The notes under the pieces were generated by a model. That model saw nothing but the letters and a program-made list of their open reading frames with translations, had not been told where the DNA came from and searched no databases. 63,732 bases of DNA from Bradyrhizobium sp. ARR65. Its GTDB lineage: Bacteria > Pseudomonadota > Alphaproteobacteria > Rhizobiales > Xanthobacteraceae. Each line of letters begins with the position of its first letter. The first letter of the stretch is position 1. The DNA lies in assembly GCF_000472385.1 (NCBI RefSeq), contig NZ_AWZU01000046.1, positions 128-63,859 on the forward strand, in the 5' to 3' direction. The position numbers and the translations under genes were made by a program. This document shows positions 37,601-45,896 of this stretch, in pieces.

Positions 37601-37870
37601 GGCAGCGCAAATGCAACAACCATCCAGCTACTCGAGCTGCTCGATTGCCCGCGCTATCTCGTATCGACAAACGGCAACATCTTTAGTCACCCGGATCGCG
37701 AGGCGATCGCGCGAATCATACTGCACGGCGGCGATCGGCCGACCCTTTGCTTCAACTACCGAACCCCAGTGAACGCACTCTGGGATGAGCAGATCTTGCG
37801 CGCGCGTTACGGGTACAATGCTGTGTATCCGAGGAGTGATGACGCGGGGCTTCGCGTCGATTGCGTGTAG
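34601..37870 (+). CDS. CHAT protease - helical repeat - MBL fusion protein
   Basis: A 1,089-residue three-part protein. Residues about 100-385 form a CHAT caspase-like protease with His240 in THVHILAHGG and Cys290 in MIATCESAR. About 430-680 is helical and TPR-like. A Pro/Ser/Thr-rich linker spans 680-725. From about 727 there is a ComEC-type metallo-beta-lactamase domain: MLPAENGDCLWIEYGD, VVDCGA, LTHIDADHINGV, LLAGDAHAE and LSHHGSAN. This MBL branch contains nucleases. All catalytic motifs are intact. The linker is a natural place for self-cleavage that would release the MBL part. The internal Met at the MBL start (36779) could also be a separate start. ATG 34616 is an alternative N-terminus. 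Self-release is inferred. Confidence 0.85.
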   Translation: MEWRRMINIRTVTVELLRAGPRHNQLLSPLTQYLGVCGDAPAATVTLPYEHRDMEQWLQDLNYQVIADNDQSRREKMLDRRGDEIAAILSLVPGLSGALNSETERPQTLTQLRVVLSASELAMLPFELSKVPAGAGSSGGWLALQARMPVCITRHIRSVSAEGMRWPSNPRILFVAGPDTPFNEHKCALVRAIEPWCDVDESVGDRLLVLEQATLADISRAMKKAAQAGAPFTHVHILAHGGRLHDSDPYSPVGVTLHDEVICGRRLATALASVTDQGVGRPAVVMIATCESARVADVRSPDASVAHDLHDQGIPLVVASQFPLSVEGSVPLVERFFTGQLQGEHPLVSLYDARLLLHSRFGQKTHDWASIVVYEAFPTDLPEQLEELRYWQTQRAQEGALKRVEAVVAEFGSEAAASSSNEGPGAPDSMTPELGSNRERYEGLVANAREAGKQLPDSGPYALECAGLRAAGRKRLAEGALRIAVKPGVSEAWRQKLFSQCLRLLDEARTEYWHATKSFLGPTSELTRRKANLHWLLGQVLSLDAILGRPFDLAAWTAAHFSAQIDAESPSDDIRAWAYVSISELALLRLADATISASERAGYAAKALSATSRIVDILGRSSEQAVNTARQFERYSKLWGNPELAQIFEGLGMPTRAHWYDENGLVPTAKLLLQALQGPHSPAAQSTSPNPGAVSELKAVSSACKPPSVALTLTPIETPLSHPATIMNSATVFHVEMLPAENGDCLWIEYGDPKDPRRIVVDCGAASTADILASRLKVVEAPLELFVLTHIDADHINGVLPLFADRSLDLRYRDIWFNGWRQVNQFLSIEQGEQFSDLIGDPGRKLPWNRAMSSSDDKYPAPVVIPSDGPLPTFDLPDGMRLTLLSPGPHQLELLGRGWKKVLRELRPEKLMLGTKRPIRPVTDLAAFDLRSLADAPVRKDTSAANGSSIALLAEFDSRSVLLAGDAHAEVLEKSIKQLQRERGKLGQKLKLNALKLSHHGSANATTIQLLELLDCPRYLVSTNGNIFSHPDREAIARIILHGGDRPTLCFNYRTPVNALWDEQILRARYGYNAVYPRSDDAGLRVDCV

Positions 37871-38195
37871 CTCAAATCTATGATTCAGGCGCCGACGACG
37901 TCGTTGCGTGGACCTCAGTTAGCCACGAGGCAAAGGTGCAGCCAGACTGTAAAATTTCTTCAAAGCACCAGCTCGATGTGATCTCATTCACACCGCGACC
38001 GCGTTGAGGTGCCTTAAAGATTTAAGGTTCGAGGAGCGGAGGCGGCGACGACCGGACCGCGGCAGGGCCGAATCTGCAACTGAAGCGGCGCCCACTCTCT
38101 AATGCGTGATTTTGAGCCGTCACGATAAAGGAGACCGGCGATCAGAGGCGATCGACAAGTTCGCAGCGCTTGCCGAGGCGGATAGGGGGAGAGCC
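37871..38195. other. Intergenic, nothing recognised
   Basis: About 325 bases after the CHAT-MBL gene. The last 90 may be coding if the downstream gene uses a GTG at 38106. No repeat or structure stands out beyond a short TTTAAG/CTTAAA-type palindrome near 38014-38026. Confidence 0.35.
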
Positions 38196-39263
38196 ATGGC
38201 ATCGAGAATGACCTCTTATGGCGGCGGCTGCCTATGCCAAGTATTTTATATGTTGGCAACCTTCTTTGTCATAAAGCAGATTAGCTTGGACCGGTCCCAC
38301 GTCGGTCTCGATGGTCTATTGTCAAACATGGCAGGCGCGATTGTTTGCATTACCATTGGGGCTCTGCTGAACGAATTTGAGCGAAAGACGGGAGAACGGA
38401 GCCGAACTGAGCGTGCTAGGGAGCTATATGAAAGCTCCATTGAAGCAGCTAAGAAAGGCCAGAAAGTTGACGCACATCTTTATTTGAGGCCATTCGAACT
38501 CACTGACAAACTGCATATTGATCAGGCGAAGGTTCTAGCACCAATTTTTCCCTCCTTTTTCGAATCGAGCCAACGCGAATATGAGCAACTCCTTGCGGAA
38601 TCGCTTGAGCAAATCGCTCCCCTCATTGCGCTTGGTAAACCTGGAGAACATGAAGGTGCTGGACGCATCATGTCGAGCGAATCAGAATGGCACGATGCAG
38701 TCGCGATACTCAGCCGCGCATGCCGCACAATTTTTGTCCTACCTAGCCATCATGCAGGAACGATATGGGAAATCACATTCCTCCGCGACTCCGGTTTATT
38801 GAGTAAGACAGTTTTTTTAATGCCTAGTTCTAGCTTTGCTAAGGCTTTCGACCTGAAAGGTCATTGGGAGCAAGCATCTATCGCAATTTCCTCGCGATGT
38901 GGTCTTAAGCTTCCTCCGTACGACCCGGCTGGCGTATGGTTTCGGCTGAGGGAGGATGGCAGCCTTGCGGCAAGAGTTAAAGATGATGTCATAGGCCTAG
39001 CGGCCACGAAGGAGGATCGTGAACCTGCAAAGCCCGACCAAGTAGGTAGGCAATTGGACACAGTTCTAGGCCGCACGTTCGACGAACCGCCCCCGCTCCC
39101 ACCGCCCATAAAAGGGACTCCGAGGTTCAGTTTTTATTCACTGCTGGGTATGGTGTTTGTCCTTATATGTGCGCTCTCGCTGATGCCTCCGCCAATGGTC
39201 ATATTGCTGGGAGGTTCGTTTGTAACCATACTTGGTATTTGGGCCGTCCGAAACTTGCGCTAA
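38196..39263 (+). CDS. Membrane protein with TIR-like domain
   Basis: A 355-residue protein with two membrane helices near the N-terminus (CQVFYMLATFFVIKQI and AGAIVCITIGALL) and two at the C-terminus (YSLLGMVFVLICALSL and MVILLGGSFVTILGIW). Between them lies a Rossmann/TIR-like domain: LYLRPFELTDKL, REYEQLLAESLEQIAPLIAL, SEWHDAVAILSRACRTIFVL, then GTIWEITFLRDSGLLSKTVF, with Glu in the place of the TIR catalytic residue. The ATG at 38196 has AGGGGGA five bases before it; a GTG 90 bases upstream would add a charged leader. It may be a membrane-tethered nucleotide enzyme or sensor. Membership in the TIR superfamily is by pattern and moderate. Confidence 0.65.
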   Translation: MASRMTSYGGGCLCQVFYMLATFFVIKQISLDRSHVGLDGLLSNMAGAIVCITIGALLNEFERKTGERSRTERARELYESSIEAAKKGQKVDAHLYLRPFELTDKLHIDQAKVLAPIFPSFFESSQREYEQLLAESLEQIAPLIALGKPGEHEGAGRIMSSESEWHDAVAILSRACRTIFVLPSHHAGTIWEITFLRDSGLLSKTVFLMPSSSFAKAFDLKGHWEQASIAISSRCGLKLPPYDPAGVWFRLREDGSLAARVKDDVIGLAATKEDREPAKPDQVGRQLDTVLGRTFDEPPPLPPPIKGTPRFSFYSLLGMVFVLICALSLMPPPMVILLGGSFVTILGIWAVRNLR

Positions 39264-39299
39264 ATCCGTTCAGCGTTTCAGCGGCAGGGATCCAACGAT

Positions 39300-39490
39300 G
39301 CACAGACCGCGCCAATGGCGTCCTGGGCGACGGTTGCCTCCGTCGGCAGTCCGTCCTCGATCAACCGGGCCGGCGCCTCGGACTGCAGGACGCCATTTTC
39401 GCAGACTGGCAGGCGCATTTGGGGGCGTCGGGTGACGACAATGCGGAACTGCGCCGGCACGAACCTACTGACCTCCCCATCATCCACCTG
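39300..39490 (-). mobile_element. IS66-family TnpC transposase fragment
   Basis: The minus strand encodes FVPAQFRIVVTRRPQ, then a Cys-containing stretch, then VLQSEAPARLIEDGLPTEAT. IS66 TnpC transposases carry VPAQFRVLVTRRPKY, a zinc-finger Cys motif, and PAPARLIEGGLPTEATVAHV in this order. The fragment ends abruptly (VAQDAIGAV) and neither the catalytic domain nor IS ends are present. It marks past transposition between the TIR-like membrane gene and the MBL/CHAT pair. Confidence 0.65.
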
Positions 39491-39537
39491 CTACACTGCA
39501 TGATCTTCGCCTGCCGACTAGAGGTGTCCCAGTGGCA

Positions 39538-40596
39538 TTACTCGCGCGGCGCCAGTTCTACGGATAGATATCCGTCTGTTCCTGTCTGAACTTCGTATTT
39601 GTGTTTGGCCCTGAGGGCGGGCGCTAACCACGGCTTAACGCGGCTGGAGCTGTAGTTGCAGTGGATTGTGCAGTGGGGACTAGCCTTAATTATTCGGGCG
39701 AGCGCCACGGCGTCTGGATGGCCATGCACCGCTCCGTTCGTAGAGACGGCGAAATCATTGCATATGACTTGGTCAAACAGGTCGCTCGAGGTATTTCGAC
39801 CGCTGGCGTGGTGAGACACCTTTAATAGATCAAGCTGTATCTTTTCTTTCCCCGATTGTATGCGCTTTAAACTTCTGAGGATCTGATCTTCATGCGCGTC
39901 TGCAGCCATCAAAATGCTTCTTCCACGCCACTTGAGCAGCACCGCTATGCTGGATCCATTAGCTGCGGCATCATCAGGATCGAACGGCATTGCAGAGAGC
40001 CTATCGATGTCTAACTTCCCGATTCGACGCTCAGTATAGCCGCCACGCTGCCGAAGATCGCCGCCTCCTGGGAGCAGTCCGGCTCTTCTGCATTCGAGTA
40101 CCCATTGCCTTTCCAGTTTACGCAGCTTGCTGACATCAGGTGAAAGGACTTCTACCACCATCCCTCCCGGCAATTCGGCCGACTTCAATCGGCCACTGAT
40201 CACCGGCCGTCCCCCAAAAGCCGCGTTGTGTGGGATGGACAGCTCCCGGATGAGATCTGACAGCCTTTCGCCCTGCGATGCTCCCCTCAGCCCTAAGGCC
40301 TCCTCCAACTGCCGATAGCCATTAAACCAGATTTCTTTAATCTGCGGACGCTCTGGGCTTTTAAGAAGCTCCAGTACGCCTTCGATGTGATCCCGGTCGA
40401 CATGCGTTACGACCAGAAGATCGATCAATGCATTTCGCTCGCTTTGCAATCGGCGCAAGAGTGCGGACCAAGTGCCCCTTCTTCCGCCGTCGAACAGAAT
40501 GCGAACTGTTCGATCGCCGTTCGGGTATGAAATCAGTATACAATCTCCCTCCCGCGCTGGTAGCATCTCGAACCGAAGGTTGCATTTTCGTTTCAT
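39538..40596 (-). CDS. ComEC-type MBL-fold protein
   Basis: A 352-residue stand-alone MBL protein. Motifs: MLPAREGDCILISYPNG near 11-27, ILFDGG, VVTHVDRDHIEGV at about 62-74, ILMAADAHEDQ near 230 and VSHHASGRN near 260. It aligns motif by motif with the MBL half of the CHAT fusion, including the shared IWFNGxRQ and SDLI segments, so the two are paralogues. The family branch includes nucleases. The ATG has AAAGGGGG five bases upstream. It is divergent from a CHAT gene across only 47 bases, forming a split version of the fusion. Confidence 0.85.
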   Translation of the reverse strand: MKRKCNLRFEMLPAREGDCILISYPNGDRTVRILFDGGRRGTWSALLRRLQSERNALIDLLVVTHVDRDHIEGVLELLKSPERPQIKEIWFNGYRQLEEALGLRGASQGERLSDLIRELSIPHNAAFGGRPVISGRLKSAELPGGMVVEVLSPDVSKLRKLERQWVLECRRAGLLPGGGDLRQRGGYTERRIGKLDIDRLSAMPFDPDDAAANGSSIAVLLKWRGRSILMAADAHEDQILRSLKRIQSGKEKIQLDLLKVSHHASGRNTSSDLFDQVICNDFAVSTNGAVHGHPDAVALARIIKASPHCTIHCNYSSSRVKPWLAPALRAKHKYEVQTGTDGYLSVELAPRE

Positions 40597-40643
40597 CTTG
40601 CCCCCTTTAAATTACCTCTCCGCCGCTTGTGGAGTTTTGAATC
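40597..40643. promoter_or_regulatory. Short divergent promoter between MBL and CHAT genes
   Basis: Only 47 bases separate the two start codons; they contain both ribosome sites (GGGGG for the MBL gene, GGAG for the CHAT gene). Both promoters must overlap here or lie inside the opposite coding regions, which would link expression of the two genes. Individual -35 and -10 boxes are not assigned. Confidence 0.5.
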
Positions 40644-41846
40644 GTGAGGATTTTATATCTCGCCTCCAATCCTACGGAGCAGGTCTCTCTTGCGCTCGAA
40701 CGTGAGATGACCGAATTGCAGCGGCGACTGATGGCCGTCGATCGGCTCGGGACAATCGTGTTCAAGCCCCTGCCCCATCTGAAAATAGACGAATTGTCGA
40801 CCGTGATCACCGAGTTTCGGCCCGATGTCGTGCATCTGTCGGTTCACGGACGTCGTGGTGGCGTTGTATTTGCCGACGGCGACGACGAAAAGTTCGTCGC
40901 AATTCCCCATTTCGTCGCCCATTTCAAGGCGGTGAGAGTGAAACCAAAGCTCGTTTACCTGAGCGCCTGCGATGGGGGCAAACTGGCGAAGGCTCTCTCC
41001 GAAGAGGTTCCGTTCGTGCTCGCAATGACCGACAAGGTCACCAACGAGGCAGCCATCAGATCGGCCGTCAAGTTCTACGAGTGGCTCGGGGGCGGAAGCA
41101 CCATACAGGAAGCTTACGATATCTCCAGGCCGTTACTCGAGACGGTCGAGGAAGGGGCGGTTTCATCAAACCTTTATGCCGGCAAGGATTCCAGCGCCGA
41201 TAGCAAACTGGTGGACGTCTTCCGGATGATGGCGTGCTTCACGAAGCTTGAGAATACCCGGAGGAAGAAGAAGCCTCCACTGCTTAAAGTTCGCGACCTT
41301 TGCGACCGATCTGGCAACTTCGAGATCGAGGCTGGCTTCGTTGGTTGTCCGAGGGACACCCAGCAGCTGATAATGTTCTCAACGGACGACACTTTCGTAG
41401 ATCAGGAGGCGATCGACGCGGGCGACGACTGGATCGAGAGCCAGATGACCTGGCTTCTCAGGGAGCCTCCCGTTGGCGGAGAGATTTGGTTCGAACATCA
41501 GACGATCGAGTCGGAGGGAGATTGTCGAATGTACGGCATTGCTGTCACTTCCACCGAGGAATGCATTACCGTCTCATCAACATTGACTGAAGCGCTCCAA
41601 CGTTACTATTTCGACGAGAAATACCATCCCCTCGGAGAAAAGCAGCAGGCAATCGTCATGGAATGTATCAAGTCGTTGGTCCTGAATCAGGGACCAAGGG
41701 CGCGCAGGGCTTTTCAGGCGGCCACGCAATCCGGAGCACCGCGCGCGAACAAAGGCACGAAAGAAAGCGCGAGGAAGACCGCAAAGAAAGGCGCGCGCAA
41801 AAGGATAAGGAAGAGCAACAAAAAGAGCGCGCGTAGGCGTTCGTGA
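40644..41846 (+). CDS. CHAT-type caspase-like protein with basic tail
   Basis: A 400-residue protein starting at GTG. Residues 1-170 are a compact CHAT domain: ILYLASNPTEQVSL, His68 in VVHLSVHGRR and Cys109 in LVYLSACDGG. About 225-345 is a second, mainly beta domain (LLKVRDLCDRSGNFEIEAGF, then EIWFEHQTIESEGDCRMYGI) of unknown type. The last 35 residues are extremely Lys/Arg/Ser-rich, like histone H1 tails, which suggests binding to nucleic acid or anionic membrane. It is divergent from the MBL gene. In the larger fusion CHAT and MBL are one chain, so the MBL protein is the prime candidate substrate or partner. Confidence 0.8.
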   Translation: MRILYLASNPTEQVSLALEREMTELQRRLMAVDRLGTIVFKPLPHLKIDELSTVITEFRPDVVHLSVHGRRGGVVFADGDDEKFVAIPHFVAHFKAVRVKPKLVYLSACDGGKLAKALSEEVPFVLAMTDKVTNEAAIRSAVKFYEWLGGGSTIQEAYDISRPLLETVEEGAVSSNLYAGKDSSADSKLVDVFRMMACFTKLENTRRKKKPPLLKVRDLCDRSGNFEIEAGFVGCPRDTQQLIMFSTDDTFVDQEAIDAGDDWIESQMTWLLREPPVGGEIWFEHQTIESEGDCRMYGIAVTSTEECITVSSTLTEALQRYYFDEKYHPLGEKQQAIVMECIKSLVLNQGPRARRAFQAATQSGAPRANKGTKESARKTAKKGARKRIRKSNKKSARRRS

Positions 41847-42072
41847 TCGGCAATGATAATGGTCGTTCAGATGAGCACGTCGGATCGCCCGAGCTCGAAT
41901 TCGTACGACCGATACGCGCGCCCCAAGTTCGTCTTGTCTAAGCTCACTGGAAGACACTGCCTAGTAGGCAAGGGGTTCGGGGCTATGGCCGCCCCCGCAA
42001 GAGCCTCTAGACTTCAGTCCGGCTGGGTGGACTAAGCGACTAAACCACTTTGTCTTGTAAAGGAACTGTGGC

Positions 42073-42980
42073 GTGGCAATCGACATTACAAAGGCGCTAT
42101 CTAAATCGGCTAACGCCTCAACGTTCGGTACGGCGTTTGTTGATGGCTACCTCTCGCCTGCATTTGGTGCGCGCTCAAAATCCGAAATTGATCTCCTTGT
42201 CTTTAGTTGTCTGATTGCGGCGGGTGCGATTGATCCGGCGTTGCCAACTTATGAGATTGCGCGGGCATTGAACATCACGCAGTCCCGAGTTCGCAGCCTG
42301 GTGTTGAACTGGCAATTGCGCAATACGGCGCGGGATAGCGACTTGCGTCCAGCTGTTGTTGCAGCATTACGCAAGACGCGCTTTAGCAGCGATGGTACAT
42401 TATTGTCGTTTGGGTCGAGAGTCCGCTCCTGGAGGACATTGCTGCACGTTTGCGAAAAAAGGGGGTCTTCTCGGACGCGTCTTTTTCAAAAGAGATTGTG
42501 CGTATGCCGGTCGATGCCTTCGTCGAGTTTCTCGATGAAATCGTAGATGAGGAAACTAAAAACAATGTCCGGCAAACCTTAATCAAGGACAAGCAGCTTC
42601 CTGACAAGAGCTTTAAAGCTATAGCGACGGGCGTCCTTTCAAAGCTGGGCGAGAAGGTCGCCGGCGAAGCAGGCAAAGCGATAGCGGGCGAGCTTGTGGG
42701 AGAGGTAGCAAGGCTCGTCACGAAGAAGGTTGTCGCTTTCGTCACATCCTTGGTTGCCGGCGACGCAAAGGGAGCCGCAAAGAGCATTTCAAAGGACGAT
42801 TTTGATAGATGTTTGACGATACGAGAAGCCAAGGGATTACCATCCGAAACGAATGCCAATCACACCGCACGGATCTGGATTAGGCCTGTTCGACTGAGTT
42901 TGTGGCATCGGGACGCATGCACCGTTTCTAGGACGCGCCGTTTTTGGACCAACAGATCATCGCTATACCACTGGAGCTAG
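42073..42980 (+). pseudogene. Frameshifted HTH / glycine-zipper protein
   Basis: The N-terminal frame (from 42073) encodes about 105 residues with a helix-turn-helix-like region (TYEIARALNITQSRVRSLVL). Near 42390 sense shifts to another frame, giving YIIVVWVESPLLEDIAARLR, then SKEIVRMPVDAFVEFLDEIV and a Gly/Ala-rich helical stretch GEKVAGEAGKAIAGELVGEV followed by VTKKVVAFVTSLVAGDA. One frameshift joins the pieces. The glycine-zipper-like part could insert in membranes. I do not know a named family. The last 30 codons before the stop at 42980 look random, so the original end may have been about 42870. A sequencing error is possible. Confidence 0.55.
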
Positions 42981-44369
42981 GTTGGCCGCATTGCTCGCGC
43001 GCACATGAAGTGAAATTCAGTCTCCGCCCGATCGTCTACGACCTTGTATTGCTTTCCGGCAGCCTGGACCTGGCTCAGGGTGTCTTCCAAACCGGCGACA
43101 CGATTACGATCCCGAATTGTGGTAGCTACCGCAAGCGCAATGCCGTCGAAATTTAGCACTTCCTCATGGAAATCCTTCGACGAACCGTGATGCGGCAGCG
43201 ATAGAACGCATATCTGTTTGGAAAAGGGCTTGAAGAACGAGTGCCAAGGCTGACGCCTTGAGCTTTGTTTGAGTTTAGAGTCGCCGGTCTCTAACCAAGC
43301 TGCCGGCGACGGCCTCATAGTGTACCCGATCGGAGTGTCACCGGCAGGAACGAGCCAATCCGAACCAGATTGAGATCCAAACGATCTTGCGGGACCTGAA
43401 TAGAGCGACATCGATATCGCGTTCTGGCCTACTTCGAAATGATCATTGTATACCGTGACGAGTCTTTTCCCATTTGAACCCGGCTTGTCGAGCAGGGCGC
43501 TCGCGAACGTCTCGTTGTCAAAGGAATTGAGACCCAATTCATTCATGATCGATTGACGAAAAGCCCTCCTCGTTTCGCTTTCAACAGGATGCACATAGGG
43601 TAGAAGAATCCAGTCTCCTAAACGCCAACGGTCACTCGCATCTTTTCGCCATTCAAGACGAAAATGCGGCCAACAACGACCCTCTTGATAGTTCGCGGTC
43701 CACATCGCGCGGCGGTGTAAGGCACGGGGACAAAGTCTTTTGGAGGCGCCTTCCGCGGCTTATTTACGATGAGGGTGAGCCGTGCCTGAAGTCCCTCCTC
43801 GGAGCCCGGAGAAATCGGAAGCGGTCCTTCCGGATCAATCGGCTTGTCTGGCACACCACCACCAGGTGGCTGGTCTTCTCCGTCTCCTCGTTCTACGAAG
43901 ACGACGATATCTGCTCCATGCCGGACGCCACCATCCGCCCGGGTCACGAATATAGTCGCGGATGGACGCGGTGGCGCTCCCGCCATCTACTTCGCGCATC
44001 ATTAGTTCGGACAAATCTTCGGGCTCCAAATAAGGAAGCACCACTATCTTGGCGGGTGTCGTGCCCATAAGCCGATCAATCTTGTTTACATGATCGGAAT
44101 CGAGATGTGATATGAAAAGCAGATCGGTGCGACCTCCCGTCATTCGTTCATGATTTCGGAGAGACCGATCAAAGGACTGAGGACTCCGACCCACAATCGT
44201 ACACGTAGAATTTTTCAAGGACCGTGGACGACTTGCCCGTGGCATCCTTGGTGTCAAGCAGCATCAATTCCGGTATGTGAAGCTCGTCCTTGCGGACCGT
44301 AATCTTACCCGCATGAAACCCTCCATGACCTACAGCATATTGCTTCCTGACAACCGAAGCTGTGAACAT
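42977..44369 (-). pseudogene. Frameshifted MBL-fold gene
   Basis: The order of motifs on the minus strand is that of one MBL protein: RKQYAVGHGGFHAGKI near the start, FYVYDCGSES, then in a second frame DLLFISHLDSDHVNKIDRLM, a third frame HGADIVVFVERGDGEDQP, and a fourth frame (43705-42977) ending with CVLSLPHHGSSKDFHEEVLN. At least three frame changes are needed. The opening VxRKxYAVGxGGFH and YVYDCGS pattern defines a subfamily different from the two CHAT-linked MBL proteins. It converges with the frameshifted HTH gene, so this 2.3-kb patch is decaying or error-prone. Confidence 0.65.
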
Positions 44370-44444
44370 TTTTGCCTTCCCTACGGGTGGGGTGGACTAG
44401 ACTGCGCCAAGTGCACCTTCCGGCCGGACACGATTTCAAGGGGA

Positions 44445-45896
44445 TCAAGCTTGCTTCACTGCTCCAGTGCATCCGATTGGCGCCCCGGGTGCTGCGCATG
44501 GCAATGACGTGAACGGTGTGGTGGGCGAAGCCGTCCAGCCTATGGTCGCCCCATCTAAATGCGTTCCTGGATGTTGCGCTGTTGCAAGAACATCCCTCGT
44601 TGCCACGCTGGTGCCGGGAGTACTGCCAGCCCAAGTACCATGATCCCAAGACTGAGTTCGGTGTGCATTCATGGCGCCAACTGTCGGATGCTGCACCCCA
44701 GGCTTTCGCCCATGTTGGTTCCCAGGTCCAAATGAGTAGAGTAGACGCGCATATGCGATAGGTCTGCTAGGAGGGATGCTGCTGCTTCCCATGTCAGCAC
44801 CGTGATGAGGCACAACGATTGCGCTTGGGTTCGAAGGGAGCGTCCCTATCTCGTGATAGCCTGCATCTCCGGTCAGCAACCACTGCTTGCCCGAACTTGC
44901 GTCCTCCACAATGGCGGCGATCCCCGACCCGTTTCGGAGAGCAGCGGGGCCCGTGCATCGCCGCAATTCGATAGACTGCCGACCACTTGCGAGCGAAATG
45001 CGAAGCGTCGTCGGGGCTGTACCCCAAATCAATAGAGTTGCCCCGGCCTTTAGGATACGATTGGCGAATGCAAGATGCTTCTTGGTAATAGATTGACGCG
45101 GGGCGATCCACGTCCTCGATCTCGCTTGCGGGTCCGTCAACTCTCCCGACCAATGATCCGAATCCCAGTGGCTTAGCACGATCGCGGCATCCACTCTCCA
45201 GCAGAATCGCAGCGGCTTCGGTCTGGTGGGCGCATTCCTGTAAACGCCCCCGCCCAGATCGAAATATAGATGAACATCCTCATTAGCATCGGCCAGACCT
45301 ACCGCCGCACCCTGACCGACATCAAAGCCAATGAGATAGTCGAAAGAGGGGGCTGAGATCGCCCCCGAGATCTCCGACGAAGTGGCGTCCGGAAAAGAGT
45401 CCATCGAAAACGCTGCATCGAGTGCTGCCGCCTCAGGTATGAATCTCTGGACGTCCTTAAGTGATGCGGTTACCGCTGCAGCGAGCAACCCACCAAAGAC
45501 ATCGACTTCGAAGTGCCCGGAATCATCCAGTTCAATAGTCACCCACTCGTCCTCACCTATGGCAACGAGTGCGTCGAACCAGGCATCGCCAGGACTAGCC
45601 GTAATCTCCACTCGATAGATCGGAAGCTGATCGTATGGATCAGGCCCGACGATTGGATTATGTTTGAAGAGTCCTTGCCAGTACTTGGTATGGTCAATTT
45701 TCAGACGCGGCACGCTTCCAAGGTCGAATAGACCGCCATCGCCGAACCCTGACCAATCAGCATCGACCACGTCAAAGCAAAATACGGCAACCGATGCACC
45801 CTTGGGCGCAATCGGCTCGCTCTGGTCTAGCTTGCCATAGGAGCGTCTCGGAAAGCTTGGCCATCCCTCGCCAATTGGTGAGAAGATAGGATTCAT
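44445..45896 (-). CDS. MBL-fold protein with N-terminal extension
   Basis: A 483-residue protein. Residues 1-190 are an acidic beta-rich domain without a known match (DWSGFGDGGLFDLGSVPRL near 47). From about 190 an MBL domain follows: FDVGQGAAVGLADAN, YFDLGGGV, VLSHWDSDHWSGEL near 240, WLLTGDAGYHEI and VVPHHGADMGSSS. The motifs are intact. The C-terminus (TAQHPGTHLDGATIGWT) fits, and an additional 20 low-complexity residues follow. It is upstream of the broken MBL gene on the same strand (76-base gap), so the pair may once have been an operon. Divergent from the zinc protease gene. Confidence 0.75.
   Translation of the reverse strand: MNPIFSPIGEGWPSFPRRSYGKLDQSEPIAPKGASVAVFCFDVVDADWSGFGDGGLFDLGSVPRLKIDHTKYWQGLFKHNPIVGPDPYDQLPIYRVEITASPGDAWFDALVAIGEDEWVTIELDDSGHFEVDVFGGLLAAAVTASLKDVQRFIPEAAALDAAFSMDSFPDATSSEISGAISAPSFDYLIGFDVGQGAAVGLADANEDVHLYFDLGGGVYRNAPTRPKPLRFCWRVDAAIVLSHWDSDHWSGELTDPQARSRTWIAPRQSITKKHLAFANRILKAGATLLIWGTAPTTLRISLASGRQSIELRRCTGPAALRNGSGIAAIVEDASSGKQWLLTGDAGYHEIGTLPSNPSAIVVPHHGADMGSSSIPPSRPIAYARLLYSFGPGNQHGRKPGVQHPTVGAMNAHRTQSWDHGTWAGSTPGTSVATRDVLATAQHPGTHLDGATIGWTASPTTPFTSLPCAAPGAPIGCTGAVKQA

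Noticed and set aside
34601..37870. Type III-E (gRAMP) TPR-CHAT effector
   Set aside because: A CHAT domain with TPR-like repeats is present, but no gRAMP/Cas7-11 gene, Cas1/2 or CRISPR array is seen anywhere in the window.
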